From assembly GCA_045639125.1 (NCBI GenBank), contig JAZUCL010000002.1:1-62627 (forward strand): a stretch of 62,627 nucleotides of DNA. Reading direction: 5' to 3'. This DNA comes from JAZUCL01 sp045639125 (GTDB taxonomy: Bacteria > Bacillota > Clostridia > Oscillospirales > QAMX01). The notes under the pieces are model-generated. The model worked only from the letters and a program-made list of their open reading frames with translations, did no database searches and had not been told where the DNA came from. Each line of letters starts with the position of its first letter. Within the stretch, counting starts at the first letter, position 1. Of this stretch, positions 18,249 through 27,320 are shown piece by piece. Both the position numbers and the translations under genes were made by a program.

Positions 18249-18941
18249 TTATTCTTTTCTTGGATCAATATAACGAACAGCATCTTCATAACGACCATAG
18301 GTCTTGATGTTTGACTCGTATGCTTCACGAGGATCAACACCTTTACGAATTGCTTCCATCATTTTTCCAAGATGTACAAACTTATAACCAATTACTTCGG
18401 AATCGTCATCAAGACCGATGTCAAGGACATAGCCCTCTGCCATCTCAAGATAACGCACGCCCTTCTCACGGGTACCAAACATAGTACCAACCTGAGAACG
18501 AAGGCCCTTACCAAGATCTTCAAGAGAGGCACCTACAGGAAGACCGTCTTCAGAAAAGGCAGTCTGGCTACGACCATAAGCAAGTTGCTTGAAAATCTCA
18601 CGCATTGCTACATTGATAGCATCACAGACAAGGTCTGTGTTGAGAGCCTCAAGGAGTGTCTTGCCTTGGAGAATTTCTGCTGCCATAGCAGCGGAGTGAG
18701 TCATACCGGAGCAACCGAGAGTTTCAACAAGAGCCTCCTCGATAATGCCGTTTTTAACGTTGAGGGTAAGTTTGCAACAACCCTGCTGAGGTGCACACCA
18801 GCCAATACCGTGGGAAAGACCTGAAATATCGCTGATTTGTGAAACCTTCACCCATTTTCCTTCTTCAGGAATGGGAGCGGGACCATGATGCGGACCCTTG
18901 GCTACACTGCACATACACTGTACTTCATGGGTATAGTTCAT
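18249..18941 (-). CDS. NifU-like iron-sulfur scaffold protein
   Basis: This 230-residue protein has a NifU/IscU-like domain with the expected three Cys positions (GWCAPQQGCC, LGCSGMTHSAAM, and DLVCDAI). It is extended at both ends compared with IscU: a Cys-containing start (VQCMCSVAKGPHHGP) and about 100 extra C-terminal residues. It is the first gene of a two-gene leftward operon with the GGGtGRT protein. A consensus promoter is at 18985-19013 and GGAG lies eight bases from its ATG. Confidence 0.85.
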   Translation of the reverse strand: MNYTHEVQCMCSVAKGPHHGPAPIPEEGKWVKVSQISDISGLSHGIGWCAPQQGCCKLTLNVKNGIIEEALVETLGCSGMTHSAAMAAEILQGKTLLEALNTDLVCDAINVAMREIFKQLAYGRSQTAFSEDGLPVGASLEDLGKGLRSQVGTMFGTREKGVRYLEMAEGYVLDIGLDDDSEVIGYKFVHLGKMMEAIRKGVDPREAYESNIKTYGRYEDAVRYIDPRKE

Positions 18942-18984
18942 CGTAAATCTCCTTTCAAGAGAATTAAAATATTTTCGTCATAAT

Positions 18985-19013
18985 ATTTTATCATAGTAGT
19001 AGTAAAAAATCAA
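18985..19013 (-). promoter_or_regulatory. Promoter of the NifU-like/GGGtGRT operon
   Basis: On the minus strand TTGATT (19008-19013) and TAAAAT (18985-18990) have a 17-base spacer. Confidence 0.65.
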
Positions 19014-19181
19014 TCATTACTACTAATTTTTCTAAATTTCGGCAAATTGCATGATTTCCTGATTTTAACTGCCAATTTCACTGTTTTATAAAATAAAATT
19101 TATATCTACTTACGTGAATATCTAATGATCGTTTCCAATATCTTCATATTTAGACAAAATTTTCTTTTTTACAACATCGGC

Positions 19182-19210
19182 TTGAAAAAGTTTTGTTTTT
19201 ATGGTACACT
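19182..19210 (+). promoter_or_regulatory. Promoter of the SLH glycosidase gene
   Basis: TTGAAA (19182-19187) and TACACT (19205-19210) are separated by 17 bases, 39 bases before the ATG. Confidence 0.6.
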
Positions 19211-19249
19211 TTTTTCATATAACAAACCTTAATTTAGAAAGGAACTTCC

Positions 19250-22240
19250 ATGAAAATCAAACATTGTCTTAAATCTGTAATTTCATCTGTTCTTTGTATC
19301 AGTATGGTTTTTTCAAACATTTCTGCTACAAGTCTGTACACTGATATCAACAATGCAAATTCCGTATCCTTATCTGTTGCGTCAAATCTTACATATAAGG
19401 AAAATTTAACTACAACTTCGTCAGGTGCATTTAAGCAAAGTTATATGTTTGAATATACCCCCGGAGGAACTGTTACACCTGTTGTTGCCTATGGTGATAC
19501 AATATACAATCGCACTGATATGGCACAAGTTGTCTCGTCAATGCAAGCACAAGGTAAAACGATTTTAGGCGGTATCAATGCTGACTTTTTCTCCATGTCG
19601 TCAGGTGTTCCGGAGGGCTTAACTGTTACAGAAGGTGTACTTCGCTCATCTGACTCATATCAAACTGCCGTTGGTATACGTGGTGATGGTTCTTTCTTTA
19701 TCGGTAAACCACAACTTCAAATGTCACTTATTTCTGACAAAGGGTATACCGTTCCCGTAACATATATAAACAAGGTACGCACAAGCCATGGTGTATATCT
19801 CTTAAATAGTGATTATCGTGACGAAACAGGTTTTACAAAAAGCGGTACTTCTATAATCCTTCGTAAACTTGACAACAATGATATTTCCATTGGCGGTACT
19901 GTTTTAATGCGTGTTGAGAGCATATCGCAAGGCTCGACAACATTCAAAATTCCCGATGGTTGTATGGTCTTAACAGTTTCTGACGACGGCCCAATAGATA
20001 AAATTGCTCAAGTTAAAGTTGGCGACACCCTTACTTTGTCAATTACAAGTAATGATTCTCGATGGAACGATGTGCAGTACGCTTTCGGTGGCGGTGATAT
20101 TTTAATAGAAAACGGAGTTGTTGCACAGGGTTTAGCGGCAGGTAACAAGCCACGAACTGCCCTTGGAATAAGACAAGACGGCTCTGTCGTTACTCTTGTT
20201 GTAGATGGCGGTAATGAAAACTACAGTAGCGGTATTTCTATTTCTTCTATTGCCTCGGAACTTTTATCTATGGGCTGTATCAACGCTATAAATCTTGACG
20301 GCGGTGGCAGTACCATGTTAGGTATTACATATCCGGGTAATTCAGATTATGAACTTGCAAGTGAGCCGTCAGGCGGCTCACCCAGAGCGTGTTCAACGTA
20401 TCTGTTCTTTATAAATACAGCACAACGTAGTGGCACACCACAACATCTTTACCTCTATCCCTATCAGACAGCAATTATGGCAGGTGCATCTACTGCATTT
20501 TCAGTCAAGGCAGTTGATTCAGGCTACTACCCTGCCAATATAAATTCAGCACCGTCTTTTTCAACAACAGCCGGATATTTCTCAGGAAATGTCCTTACCG
20601 CAGACGTGGCAGGTACTTTTGACGTATTTGCTACTTGTCAATCAATGACAGCAAGTGGTAAAGTGACAGTAATTGACGACACAAACCGCATTACTGTTGC
20701 ACGAAAGGATTCGTCAGGCAATTTGACAAGTCTTTCTCTCTCTCCGGGCGAAGTTGTTGATCTTGATGCAAGTGCCTACTACCTAAATCAGAAAGCAATT
20801 GGTAATGACAATTTATTTACTTGGTCAGTAAACGGAAGTATTGGCTCTATAACCGCTGATGGTGTCTTTACAGCAGGAAGTGTCAAAGGACTGACAGGAG
20901 ACATATCCGTCACATTTGGTACAAAAACTATAACTATTCCTGTAACTGTCGGACGTGCTCCATCGGTTATTGACACATTTGACGAGTTGACATGTTGGGT
21001 AAACAATAATGCGACACAAGTAAGTGATTATACATCAGTAAAATACGGCACAGGTGCTATGGCTATAACCTACAACTTTGATAATGCACAACTATCTGAC
21101 AACAACGAAAAATATGTTGAAATTCTTGCCTCTGATACAGTATCCCTTCCAAACTACCCGGACTTCCTCAACATTTGGATTTATTCTGATAAGTCAGGAA
21201 ATGACGTATCAATTCGTGTAGTTGATGCAGAGGGTCTTTCTCACGTGTCCGAACTTCGCCATAAATTAAATAACAGTGGCTGGCAGTTAGTATCATTCCC
21301 TCTTCCTGTTTCAACAACTAAACTTGACGGAATTATCATTACAGATGGTGGAAGCAGTACAAACGGCAGAATAATTGTGGATCAAATGGTTGCAAGTTAC
21401 TCCGAACCTATAACTGAACATTCACAACTTGACGTCTCATTCCTTAGTGTTGATGTTACAAGTCTTGTTGCTTCCGTAACAGATAAAACAGGAAATTTAG
21501 TCAACACGTCAAACATCGAACTGGCAATTGACGGTAAGGCTACGCCATTTACCTATGATATGTCAACAGGACTTTTGACTGCCGCCTATTCCCTTGACGA
21601 GTCAAACCACCGTATAACCATTATTGCAAGTGATAGTTGTGGTAATATTAACCGCACCTCCCACGATATTGATGCAATTACCCCCACTACATCAATTTTT
21701 GAAGATGCAGATTCTCATTGGGGTAAAAAATACATCGATTTTCTGTCTAACGATGGCGTTATTACAGGTATGAACGACCAAGGTGTTCCTGTTTTTCGTC
21801 CCGACAAACAGACAACACGTGCAGAGATGGCAGTAATTATGTCACGCTACCTTTGCCTTGATACAGCCGACTTTGAGAATGTCAAACTGCCATTTGCTGA
21901 CACAGATAAAATACCTACATGGGCGATACCGCACGTAAAAGCCATATACAATGCAGGACTTATGTCCGGAACTACTGTCAACGGTATTCTAAATTTTAAC
22001 CCAAACGCTAATATTACTCGTATGGAAGCACTTACAATTTTAGGACGCACATTACCGCAAGGCTACCCCATGGCAACACTCGACTATAAAGATAAAGGCG
22101 AAATTTTATCTTGGGCACTTCCCCACTTTGAAAAACTTGTTTCTATGGAAGTAGTTGGCGGTTATCCTGACGCAACTATTAAACCTAATAACAGTATCAC
22201 ACGTGCCGAAGTATCTGCACTTCTCTATCGTCTGTACTAA
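19250..22240 (+). CDS. Phosphodiester glycosidase-family surface protein with three SLH repeats, 996 aa
   Basis: A signal peptide (residues 1 to about 27) is followed by a NAGPA-type phosphodiester glycosidase domain from about 60 to 385, recognised by GINADFFSMSSGVPEG, RTALGIRQDGSVV, LVVDGGN and INLDGGGSTMLG. Two Ig-like segments and a carbohydrate-binding-like beta domain follow. The last ~180 residues are three SLH repeats (TRAEMAVIMSRYL, TRMEALTILGR, TRAEVSALLYRLY) that hold the protein on pyruvylated secondary cell-wall polymer. Bacterial relatives cleave sugar-1-phosphodiesters. AAAGGAAC precedes the ATG. It is a single-gene unit with its own promoter and terminator. Confidence 0.9.
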   Translation: MKIKHCLKSVISSVLCISMVFSNISATSLYTDINNANSVSLSVASNLTYKENLTTTSSGAFKQSYMFEYTPGGTVTPVVAYGDTIYNRTDMAQVVSSMQAQGKTILGGINADFFSMSSGVPEGLTVTEGVLRSSDSYQTAVGIRGDGSFFIGKPQLQMSLISDKGYTVPVTYINKVRTSHGVYLLNSDYRDETGFTKSGTSIILRKLDNNDISIGGTVLMRVESISQGSTTFKIPDGCMVLTVSDDGPIDKIAQVKVGDTLTLSITSNDSRWNDVQYAFGGGDILIENGVVAQGLAAGNKPRTALGIRQDGSVVTLVVDGGNENYSSGISISSIASELLSMGCINAINLDGGGSTMLGITYPGNSDYELASEPSGGSPRACSTYLFFINTAQRSGTPQHLYLYPYQTAIMAGASTAFSVKAVDSGYYPANINSAPSFSTTAGYFSGNVLTADVAGTFDVFATCQSMTASGKVTVIDDTNRITVARKDSSGNLTSLSLSPGEVVDLDASAYYLNQKAIGNDNLFTWSVNGSIGSITADGVFTAGSVKGLTGDISVTFGTKTITIPVTVGRAPSVIDTFDELTCWVNNNATQVSDYTSVKYGTGAMAITYNFDNAQLSDNNEKYVEILASDTVSLPNYPDFLNIWIYSDKSGNDVSIRVVDAEGLSHVSELRHKLNNSGWQLVSFPLPVSTTKLDGIIITDGGSSTNGRIIVDQMVASYSEPITEHSQLDVSFLSVDVTSLVASVTDKTGNLVNTSNIELAIDGKATPFTYDMSTGLLTAAYSLDESNHRITIIASDSCGNINRTSHDIDAITPTTSIFEDADSHWGKKYIDFLSNDGVITGMNDQGVPVFRPDKQTTRAEMAVIMSRYLCLDTADFENVKLPFADTDKIPTWAIPHVKAIYNAGLMSGTTVNGILNFNPNANITRMEALTILGRTLPQGYPMATLDYKDKGEILSWALPHFEKLVSMEVVGGYPDATIKPNNSITRAEVSALLYRLY

Positions 22241-22249
22241 ATAAAGGAC

Positions 22250-22288
22250 GTAAAAAACACTTTGGACATTATCCAAAGTGTTTTTTAC
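22250..22288. terminator. Strong bidirectional terminator
   Basis: GTAAAAAACACTTTGGA pairs perfectly with its complement around a five-base loop, giving 17 pairs with A and T runs on both sides. It ends the SLH gene on the plus strand and would also end the gene remnant at 22304 on the minus strand. Confidence 0.85.
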
Positions 22289-22303
22289 TAAACATAAATT
22301 TAC

Positions 22304-22444
22304 TTATTCTTTTGCTGTAAGTGCAAATAAGTGGAAGCCGCTGAGTATATCGGAGTTACCCTTATCTCCTTCAAGCATTTCCTTATAAATAAGAGCAACC
22401 TTCTTATATGCGTTTGCATATTCTTCAATTATTTTTTGATATAT
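22304..22444 (-). pseudogene. 3' remnant of an unidentified gene
   Basis: The minus strand is open for 46 codons with codon use typical of real genes and ends ILSGFHLFALTAKE. It has a stop immediately before it and no usable start except an internal Met. The product is charged and helical (EEYANAYKKVALIYKEMLEG). It ends next to a good terminator, as a real gene would. I read it as the tail of a gene whose 5' part has been lost. I do not recognise the family. Confidence 0.4.
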
Positions 22445-22469
22445 TTAGTATAACTAAGGAGGTATTTTA

Positions 22470-22637
22470 ATGAATGGTCAAATTATTTATACTGTCGTTT
22501 CAATAGATGGTGATTACGCTGTTTTACGTTGTGAAGGTAGCGAAGATACGAAAGCCGCACTAATGCTACTTCCTGATGATGTTAACGAGGGTATGAAGTT
22601 AAAATATGAAATGATGGAATACACGGTTATTGAGTAA
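22470..22637 (+). CDS. Small DUF3006-like protein, 55 aa
   Basis: An ATG lies nine bases after AAGGAGG. The 55-residue product (start MNGQIIYTVVSIDGDYAVL, then LLPDDVNEGMKLKYEM) has the short beta-barrel pattern of DUF3006 proteins: a GDYAVL strand followed by LP...V..G. A terminator directly follows the stop. The function of that family is unknown. It is a single-gene unit facing a converging DUF975 gene. Confidence 0.7.
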   Translation: MNGQIIYTVVSIDGDYAVLRCEGSEDTKAALMLLPDDVNEGMKLKYEMMEYTVIE

Positions 22638-22638
22638 A

Positions 22639-22673
22639 AAATGCCCTTGAGTGTCTAACTCAAGGGCATTTTC
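22639..22673. terminator. Bidirectional terminator
   Basis: AAATGCCCTTGAGT and ACTCAAGGGCATTTT form a 12- to 14-pair stem with a short loop. It serves the small gene at 22470 and the converging DUF975 gene. Confidence 0.8.
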
Positions 22674-22675
22674 GT

Positions 22676-23329
22676 CTATTCCTGCGATTTATATTCATAC
22701 TTAAAAAAGCAAATATAGTGATACGCCTCAGCCTCCGTTGTATAGCGATAAGGCAATATCCAAAGACTCAAAACACCGAGCGTCAATCCACAAAGAAGTT
22801 CCCAGCCAAAAAAACTAAGGTCAAGTACAAACAAATCCCACTTAAAGCCACGAGTTAGGTTAGCACTTACTTTAAGTGCCTGACTTGCCGTTAAATCAGG
22901 TGAATCAAGTAAAACATACCACGCAAAACGGTAACGATACGCCGCAATTATTCCCGGTATCACAAACAAAAGTGACAAAAGAAATACGTAGATAAAGTAC
23001 AAAAAACTTACGGCAATTATACGGCGATAATCGGAAAAAGCAGAGAATAAATCTCTTATATCCACTTCCCCATTTTTTGACAATTTACACCCACAAATTC
23101 GATAGCCTTGCGTAAAAACAGGCATAACAAATAAAGAAAATGATAAAGATAAAATGCTAAATGAGATAAATATTGCCGAGTTAAATTGCAAAGAAATATT
23201 TACAAAATTGCTCCATAACTCCAACGCTCTAATAAGTGCAGTAAATACAAGCGTCAATGTAAGGCATTTGCTCATGTTACGGGCGATTATCTTCTTCTGC
23301 TCTGTCTTAATTTCTCTTCTTGGAAACAT
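22676..23329 (-). CDS. DUF975 integral membrane protein
   Basis: This 217-residue protein has about five hydrophobic helices. The C-terminal pattern LFVLDLSFFGWELLCGLTLG is characteristic of DUF975, as is the ALKVSANLTRGFKWDLF segment before it. An in-frame ATG exists at 23347, but GGAGGG lies seven bases before the ATG at 23329, so the shorter form (MFPRREIKTEQ) is preferred. Function is unknown. Confidence 0.85.
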   Translation of the reverse strand: MFPRREIKTEQKKIIARNMSKCLTLTLVFTALIRALELWSNFVNISLQFNSAIFISFSILSLSFSLFVMPVFTQGYRICGCKLSKNGEVDIRDLFSAFSDYRRIIAVSFLYFIYVFLLSLLFVIPGIIAAYRYRFAWYVLLDSPDLTASQALKVSANLTRGFKWDLFVLDLSFFGWELLCGLTLGVLSLWILPYRYTTEAEAYHYICFFKYEYKSQE

Positions 23330-23438
23330 GGCAAACCCTCCATTCATAATTTATTTACAATTATAATGACTTTATTAGAAATTGTCAATAGGCAAATCAA
23401 ATATTTATAAAATTTCTCGGTTTTGTTTGCTATACCTA

Positions 23439-23467
23439 TTGAAAAACTGGACATAAAATGTTAAAAT
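23439..23467 (+). promoter_or_regulatory. Promoter of the DUF1846 gene
   Basis: TTGAAA (23439-23444) and TAAAAT (23462-23467) are 17 bases apart, 35 bases before the start codon. Confidence 0.65.
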
Positions 23468-23501
23468 AACAGGGTATGAATTGCACTTGGGGGTACATGG
23501 C

Positions 23502-24986
23502 ATGGAAATAGGTTTTAACAATCAAATTTATATGGATAAGCAAACCGAACATATTGAAAAACGTATACAGCAGTTTGGTAACAAACTCTATCTTGAATTT
23601 GGTGGCAAACTATTTGATGACTACCATGCAGCACGTGTATTCCCTGGCTTTGATGTAAATGCAAAGGTGAAGTTACTTCAAAGATTTAAGGATCAAGCGG
23701 AACTTGTGTTTTGTATCAATGCCGCAGATATTGAGAGTAATAAAATTCGTGCTGACTTTGGTATCACCTATGACCGTGATTTGCTTCGCACAATTGACAA
23801 TTTGCGTGCTTTGGGCTTATACATAAGTAGTGTTGTTATTACACGATACACAGGACAAACAAGTTCTGACTCCTTCCGTGCCCTTTTGGAAAATCGTGGT
23901 ATAAAGACATACGTCCATTACCCCATCAAGGGCTATCCAACAGACGTAGACTTAATAGTAAGCGAAAAAGGCTACGGTGCAAATGAGTATATTGAAACAA
24001 CACGTCCCCTAGTTGTCGTTACAGCACCAGGTCCATGTAGTGGCAAATTGGCAACTTGTCTGTCACAGTTATATCATGAGAATAAACGTGGCATCCAAGC
24101 AGGCTATGCAAAGTTTGAAACATTCCCTGTATGGAATATTCCACTTAAACACCCTGTAAATCTTGCCTATGAGGCGGCAACTGCCGACTTAAAGGACGTA
24201 AATTTAATTGACCCATTCCATCTTGAAGCATACGGAGTAACTGCTGTAAACTATAATCGTGACATTGAGGTATTTCCTGTAGTACGTACCATTTTAACAA
24301 AAATCACCGGTGACTCTGAATTGTATCGCTCCCCAACTGATATGGGTGTAAATATGGTCGGCTACGGAATTACTGATGATGAAGTGGTTCGTAACGCTGC
24401 AAAACAAGAGATAATCAGACGTTGGTTCAAAGCAAAGTGCGACTACCGCAACGGCAGATGCAGTAGTGATACTGTAATGGCAATTGAATTTCTTATGAAG
24501 GAGTTGGAACTCTCCCCTACTGATCGCACTGCTGTAACTCCCGCTATTGACAAGTCTGTATATCACGGTGTTCCTGTCATGTCTATTGAACTGCCTGACG
24601 GAAAAATTGTTACAGGCAAAAGTGCCGATTTAATGAGTGCCGCTGCTTGTGCTATTGTCAACTCAATTAAGGTGCTTGCCGGAATAGATGATAAAGTACA
24701 TCTTATGTCCCTAATTATTTTAGAGCCTATCTTAAAACTTAAAGAACAAAAACTCGGTATTAAAAATCCAACTCTAAATCTACGTGAAGTGCTTATAACA
24801 TTGAGCGTATGTGCTGCTACAAATCCGGTTGCCGAACTTGCTCTTTCGCAACTTGACAAACTTCGTGGTTGTGAAGCACATTGTTCTCATATGCTAAGCC
24901 GTAATGATGAGGAAAGTCTGCGTCAACTTGGCATAAATGCTACAAGTGAGGACGTGTTCCCATCAACTGACTTGTACCTTGTCTAA
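23502..24986 (+). CDS. DUF1846 family protein
   Basis: This 494-residue cytosolic protein belongs to DUF1846, found widely in Firmicutes, with known structures but no agreed function. Family segments include LEFGGKLFDDYHAARVFPGF, VVTAPGPCSGKLATC and FPVWNIPLKHPVNLAYEAAT. The C-terminal part contains TDMGVNMVGYGI. The open frame can be read from a TTG at 23481, but GGGGG lies eight bases before the ATG at 23502, so that start is chosen. It is a single-gene unit with a consensus promoter. Confidence 0.9.
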   Translation: MEIGFNNQIYMDKQTEHIEKRIQQFGNKLYLEFGGKLFDDYHAARVFPGFDVNAKVKLLQRFKDQAELVFCINAADIESNKIRADFGITYDRDLLRTIDNLRALGLYISSVVITRYTGQTSSDSFRALLENRGIKTYVHYPIKGYPTDVDLIVSEKGYGANEYIETTRPLVVVTAPGPCSGKLATCLSQLYHENKRGIQAGYAKFETFPVWNIPLKHPVNLAYEAATADLKDVNLIDPFHLEAYGVTAVNYNRDIEVFPVVRTILTKITGDSELYRSPTDMGVNMVGYGITDDEVVRNAAKQEIIRRWFKAKCDYRNGRCSSDTVMAIEFLMKELELSPTDRTAVTPAIDKSVYHGVPVMSIELPDGKIVTGKSADLMSAAACAIVNSIKVLAGIDDKVHLMSLIILEPILKLKEQKLGIKNPTLNLREVLITLSVCAATNPVAELALSQLDKLRGCEAHCSHMLSRNDEESLRQLGINATSEDVFPSTDLYLV

Positions 24987-25042
24987 AAAATAGTGGTATG
25001 CACTGCCCCTATAAGGGGCAGTTTTGTACTTTTCTTTAACAT
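24983..25042 (-). CDS. Possible 19-residue peptide in a structured element
   Basis: An ATG at 25040-25042 on the minus strand follows GGAGG at nine bases and opens a frame of 19 codons (MLKKSTKLPLIGAVHTTIF) ending in TAG. The frame runs through the hairpin 25003-25021 and into the DUF1846 stop. The ribosome site lies inside one arm of a long inverted repeat. It may be a leader-type peptide or an accident of a repeat. Confidence 0.25.
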   Translation of the reverse strand: MLKKSTKLPLIGAVHTTIF

Positions 25043-25182
25043 TGTTAAAAACCTCCGTGGTATTTTTTAGTAATGCGGTCGCCAAACCATTTGCTATTAT
25101 ATCACTGAGGTTTTTCTCATACTGAGTTTTTTATTCTCCCACACAGTAGAATTGGGAGATATTTCAATGCCTAAAGACACCA
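24991..25182. repeat. Structured intergenic element sharing a hairpin with 62511-62540
   Basis: Three inverted repeats follow one another. CTGCCCCT-ATA-AGGGGCAG lies at 25003-25021. AAAAACCTC(c)GTG at 25047-25059 pairs with CAC(t)GAGGTTTTT at 25103-25115. TCTCCCA at 25135-25141 pairs with TGGGAGA at 25153-25159. Bases 24991-25020 match 62511-62540 at 27 of 30 positions. This looks like a small mobile or repeated non-coding element rather than ordinary spacer. The first hairpin, followed by TTTTGT, can also terminate the DUF1846 gene. Confidence 0.45.
25003..25027 (+). terminator. Terminator of the DUF1846 gene
   Basis: An eight-pair GC-rich stem (CTGCCCCT/AGGGGCAG) with an ATA loop is followed by TTTTGT, 17 bases after the stop codon. 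Confidence 0.7.
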
Positions 25183-25217
25183 GAAAAGGGAGATAGTGTT
25201 CATAACCACTATCTCCC
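25183..25217 (-). terminator. Terminator of apbC
   Basis: On the minus strand GGGAGATAGTG pairs with CACTATCTCCC around an eight-base loop, followed by TTTTCT, 12 bases after the stop. Confidence 0.8.
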
Positions 25218-25228
25218 TTATTTACACT

Positions 25229-26044
25229 TTACATTGCCTCAAGTTTTGCGGCAGCGGCATTAAGCCAATCGCCTTCAATTTCCTCAATTTTACCTGCATC
25301 GCAAAGACGTGCAATGGCAGGGTCAATTGGCAATTTACCAAGTACATCAATACCATGCTGGAGAGCAATCGTATCAATATGACTTTCACCATATATACTG
25401 TGTTTCTTACCGCAATCAGGGCAAGTGAAGTAACTCATATTCTCAACAATACCGAGGACAGGCACATTCATAAGTTTTGCCATATTAAGTGCCTTTTCAA
25501 CTATCATAGATACAAGTTCCTGTGGTGATGTAACAACGATAATGCCATCAACAGGGATAGATTGGAATACTGTCAAAGGTACGTCACCTGTTCCGGGAGG
25601 CATATCAACGAACATAAAGTCCACATCTTGCCAGATAACGTCTGTCCAAAACTGCTTAACAGCACCTGCAATAACAGGTCCACGCCAAACAAGAGGTGTA
25701 GTCTCCTCCTCAAGCAAAAGATTTATGCTCATTACATCAATTCCCTCTTTACTCTTTACAGGGAACATACCTAACTCACTTGCATCAGCACGCTGCGTAA
25801 TTCCAAAGCATTTAGGTATAGACGGACCTGTAATGTCCGCATCAAGAATACCCACATGGTATCCTTTTTTGTTCATAGCAACAGCCATAAGTGAAGTGAC
25901 AAGGCTCTTACCTACTCCTCCCTTTCCGCTGACAATGCCAATAACTCTCTTAATACTGCTCATCTCATTTGGTGCTTCCAAAAAATCTGCAGGATTGGAG
26001 CATTTTGAGGAGCAACTTTCGCAATTATGATCGCATCCACTCAT
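25229..26044 (-). CDS. Mrp/ApbC-type P-loop ATPase (Fe-S cluster carrier)
   Basis: This 271-residue protein is of the Mrp/Nbp35 family that binds and transfers Fe-S clusters. The N-terminus has four close cysteines (positions 4, 8, 11 and 15). The deviant Walker A motif GKGGVGKS is at 40-47. ILDADITGPS and FVDMPPGTGD follow, with the CPDCGKK pair near residue 210 that bridges a cluster in dimers. It lies 48 bases downstream of rpoD in the same direction. Close companions in this window include a NifU-like scaffold at 18249. Confidence 0.93.
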   Translation of the reverse strand: MSGCDHNCESCSSKCSNPADFLEAPNEMSSIKRVIGIVSGKGGVGKSLVTSLMAVAMNKKGYHVGILDADITGPSIPKCFGITQRADASELGMFPVKSKEGIDVMSINLLLEEETTPLVWRGPVIAGAVKQFWTDVIWQDVDFMFVDMPPGTGDVPLTVFQSIPVDGIIVVTSPQELVSMIVEKALNMAKLMNVPVLGIVENMSYFTCPDCGKKHSIYGESHIDTIALQHGIDVLGKLPIDPAIARLCDAGKIEEIEGDWLNAAAAKLEAM

Positions 26045-26091
26045 CGTATTAAATATCTCCTTTATATTGAATTGATTAAATGAAAACTTAA

Positions 26092-27204
26092 TTAGTTTAA
26101 GAAGTCTTTTAATTTCTTAGAACGGCTTGGGTGACGAAGTTTACGTAATGCCTTTGCCTCAATCTGACGAATACGCTCACGAGTTACATTAAACTCCTTG
26201 CCAACTTCTTCAAGAGTGCGAGAACGTCCATCCTCAATACCAAAACGTAATTTAAGGACTTTTTCTTCTCTTGGTGTCAATGTATTCAACACGTCAACAA
26301 GTTGTTCTTTAAGAAGCATAAAAGACGCAGCCTCTGCAGGTTCCGGTACGTCATCATCGGAAATAAAGTCGCCTAAGTGGCTGTCCTCTTCCTCACCGAT
26401 TGGTGTTTCAAGAGAAACAGGCTCTTGTGCAATCTTCATTATCTCACGAACCTTATCAACAGGCATATTTATCTCCATCGCAATCTCCTCAGGTAGAGGA
26501 TCATGTCCTAACTCTTGAAGAAGTTGACGTGACACTCTCATAACTTTGTTGATTGTTTCCACCATGTGTACAGGGATACGAATAGTTCTTGCCTGGTCAG
26601 CAATTGCACGGGTAATTGCCTGTCTAATCCACCATGTAGCATAAGTAGAGAACTTATAGCCTTTTGTATAGTCAAACTTTTCTACAGCCTTAATAAGACC
26701 AAAGTTTCCCTCTTGAATTAAATCAAGAAACTGCATACCACGACCTACATATCTCTTTGCAATACTGACAACAAGACGTAAGTTTGCCTCTGCAAGACGC
26801 ATTTTCGCCTTTTCATCACCCTCTGCCATACGTTCTGCAAGAACAACTTCCTCATCCGGTGATAAGAGTTCAACTTTTCCTATTTCCTTAAGATACATTC
26901 TAACAGGATCGTCAAGGGCAAAAGTATCGGCAAGGGCTGCGGTTTCTGCAAGTTCTTCCTGAGAAATTTCCTCAACTGTATCGAACTCAATAGGAATATC
27001 CTCTATGGGAGGTTCTTCCACATAATCATCAACTACAATCTCTACGCCAAGAGTTTCAAAAGTATCATACAGTTTATCTATCTGTGCAGAGTCAAGTTCA
27101 AGTTCCTCAAGAGCATCCATTAGTTCCTTGTAACTGATTTTGTCTTTCTTTTTACCAAGTTCAATTAAATCTTTAAGCCCTTGTTTCTTTTCTTCAATGG
27201 TCAT
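26092..27204 (-). CDS. rpoD: Primary sigma factor RpoD/SigA, 370 aa
   Basis: This is the housekeeping sigma factor. Region 1.1 is short. Region 1.2 (DPVRMYLKEIG), region 2 (EANLRLVVSIAKRYVGRGM, FLDLIQEGN, TYATWWIRQAI), region 3 and region 4.2 (TLEEVGKEFNVTRERIRQIE) are complete. The open frame reaches a TTG at 27219, but GGAGG overlaps that codon; the ATG at 27204, eight bases after GGAGG, gives MTIEEKKQ and is chosen. It lies downstream of dnaG, the classical macromolecular-synthesis order. Confidence 0.97.
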   Translation of the reverse strand: MTIEEKKQGLKDLIELGKKKDKISYKELMDALEELELDSAQIDKLYDTFETLGVEIVVDDYVEEPPIEDIPIEFDTVEEISQEELAETAALADTFALDDPVRMYLKEIGKVELLSPDEEVVLAERMAEGDEKAKMRLAEANLRLVVSIAKRYVGRGMQFLDLIQEGNFGLIKAVEKFDYTKGYKFSTYATWWIRQAITRAIADQARTIRIPVHMVETINKVMRVSRQLLQELGHDPLPEEIAMEINMPVDKVREIMKIAQEPVSLETPIGEEEDSHLGDFISDDDVPEPAEAASFMLLKEQLVDVLNTLTPREEKVLKLRFGIEDGRSRTLEEVGKEFNVTRERIRQIEAKALRKLRHPSRSKKLKDFLN

Positions 27205-27320
27205 CCCATGAACCTCCAAAAATTATTTTCTTTTGTCGATATGTGCTGTTTCACGGAATATATGTAATCCGATTATTATGAAGCCGTTTATACGGCAGTC
27301 ATACATTTTAGTACGATACA

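Larger units (their letters stand above)
18942..19249. other. Divergent promoter region
   Basis: These 308 bases separate two divergent units and hold one consensus promoter for each direction, listed separately. No open frame with a ribosome site is seen in between. Confidence 0.6.

Noticed and set aside
25196..26030. Rightward open frames opposite apbC
   Set aside because: They are shadows of the apbC coding strand and lack ribosome sites.
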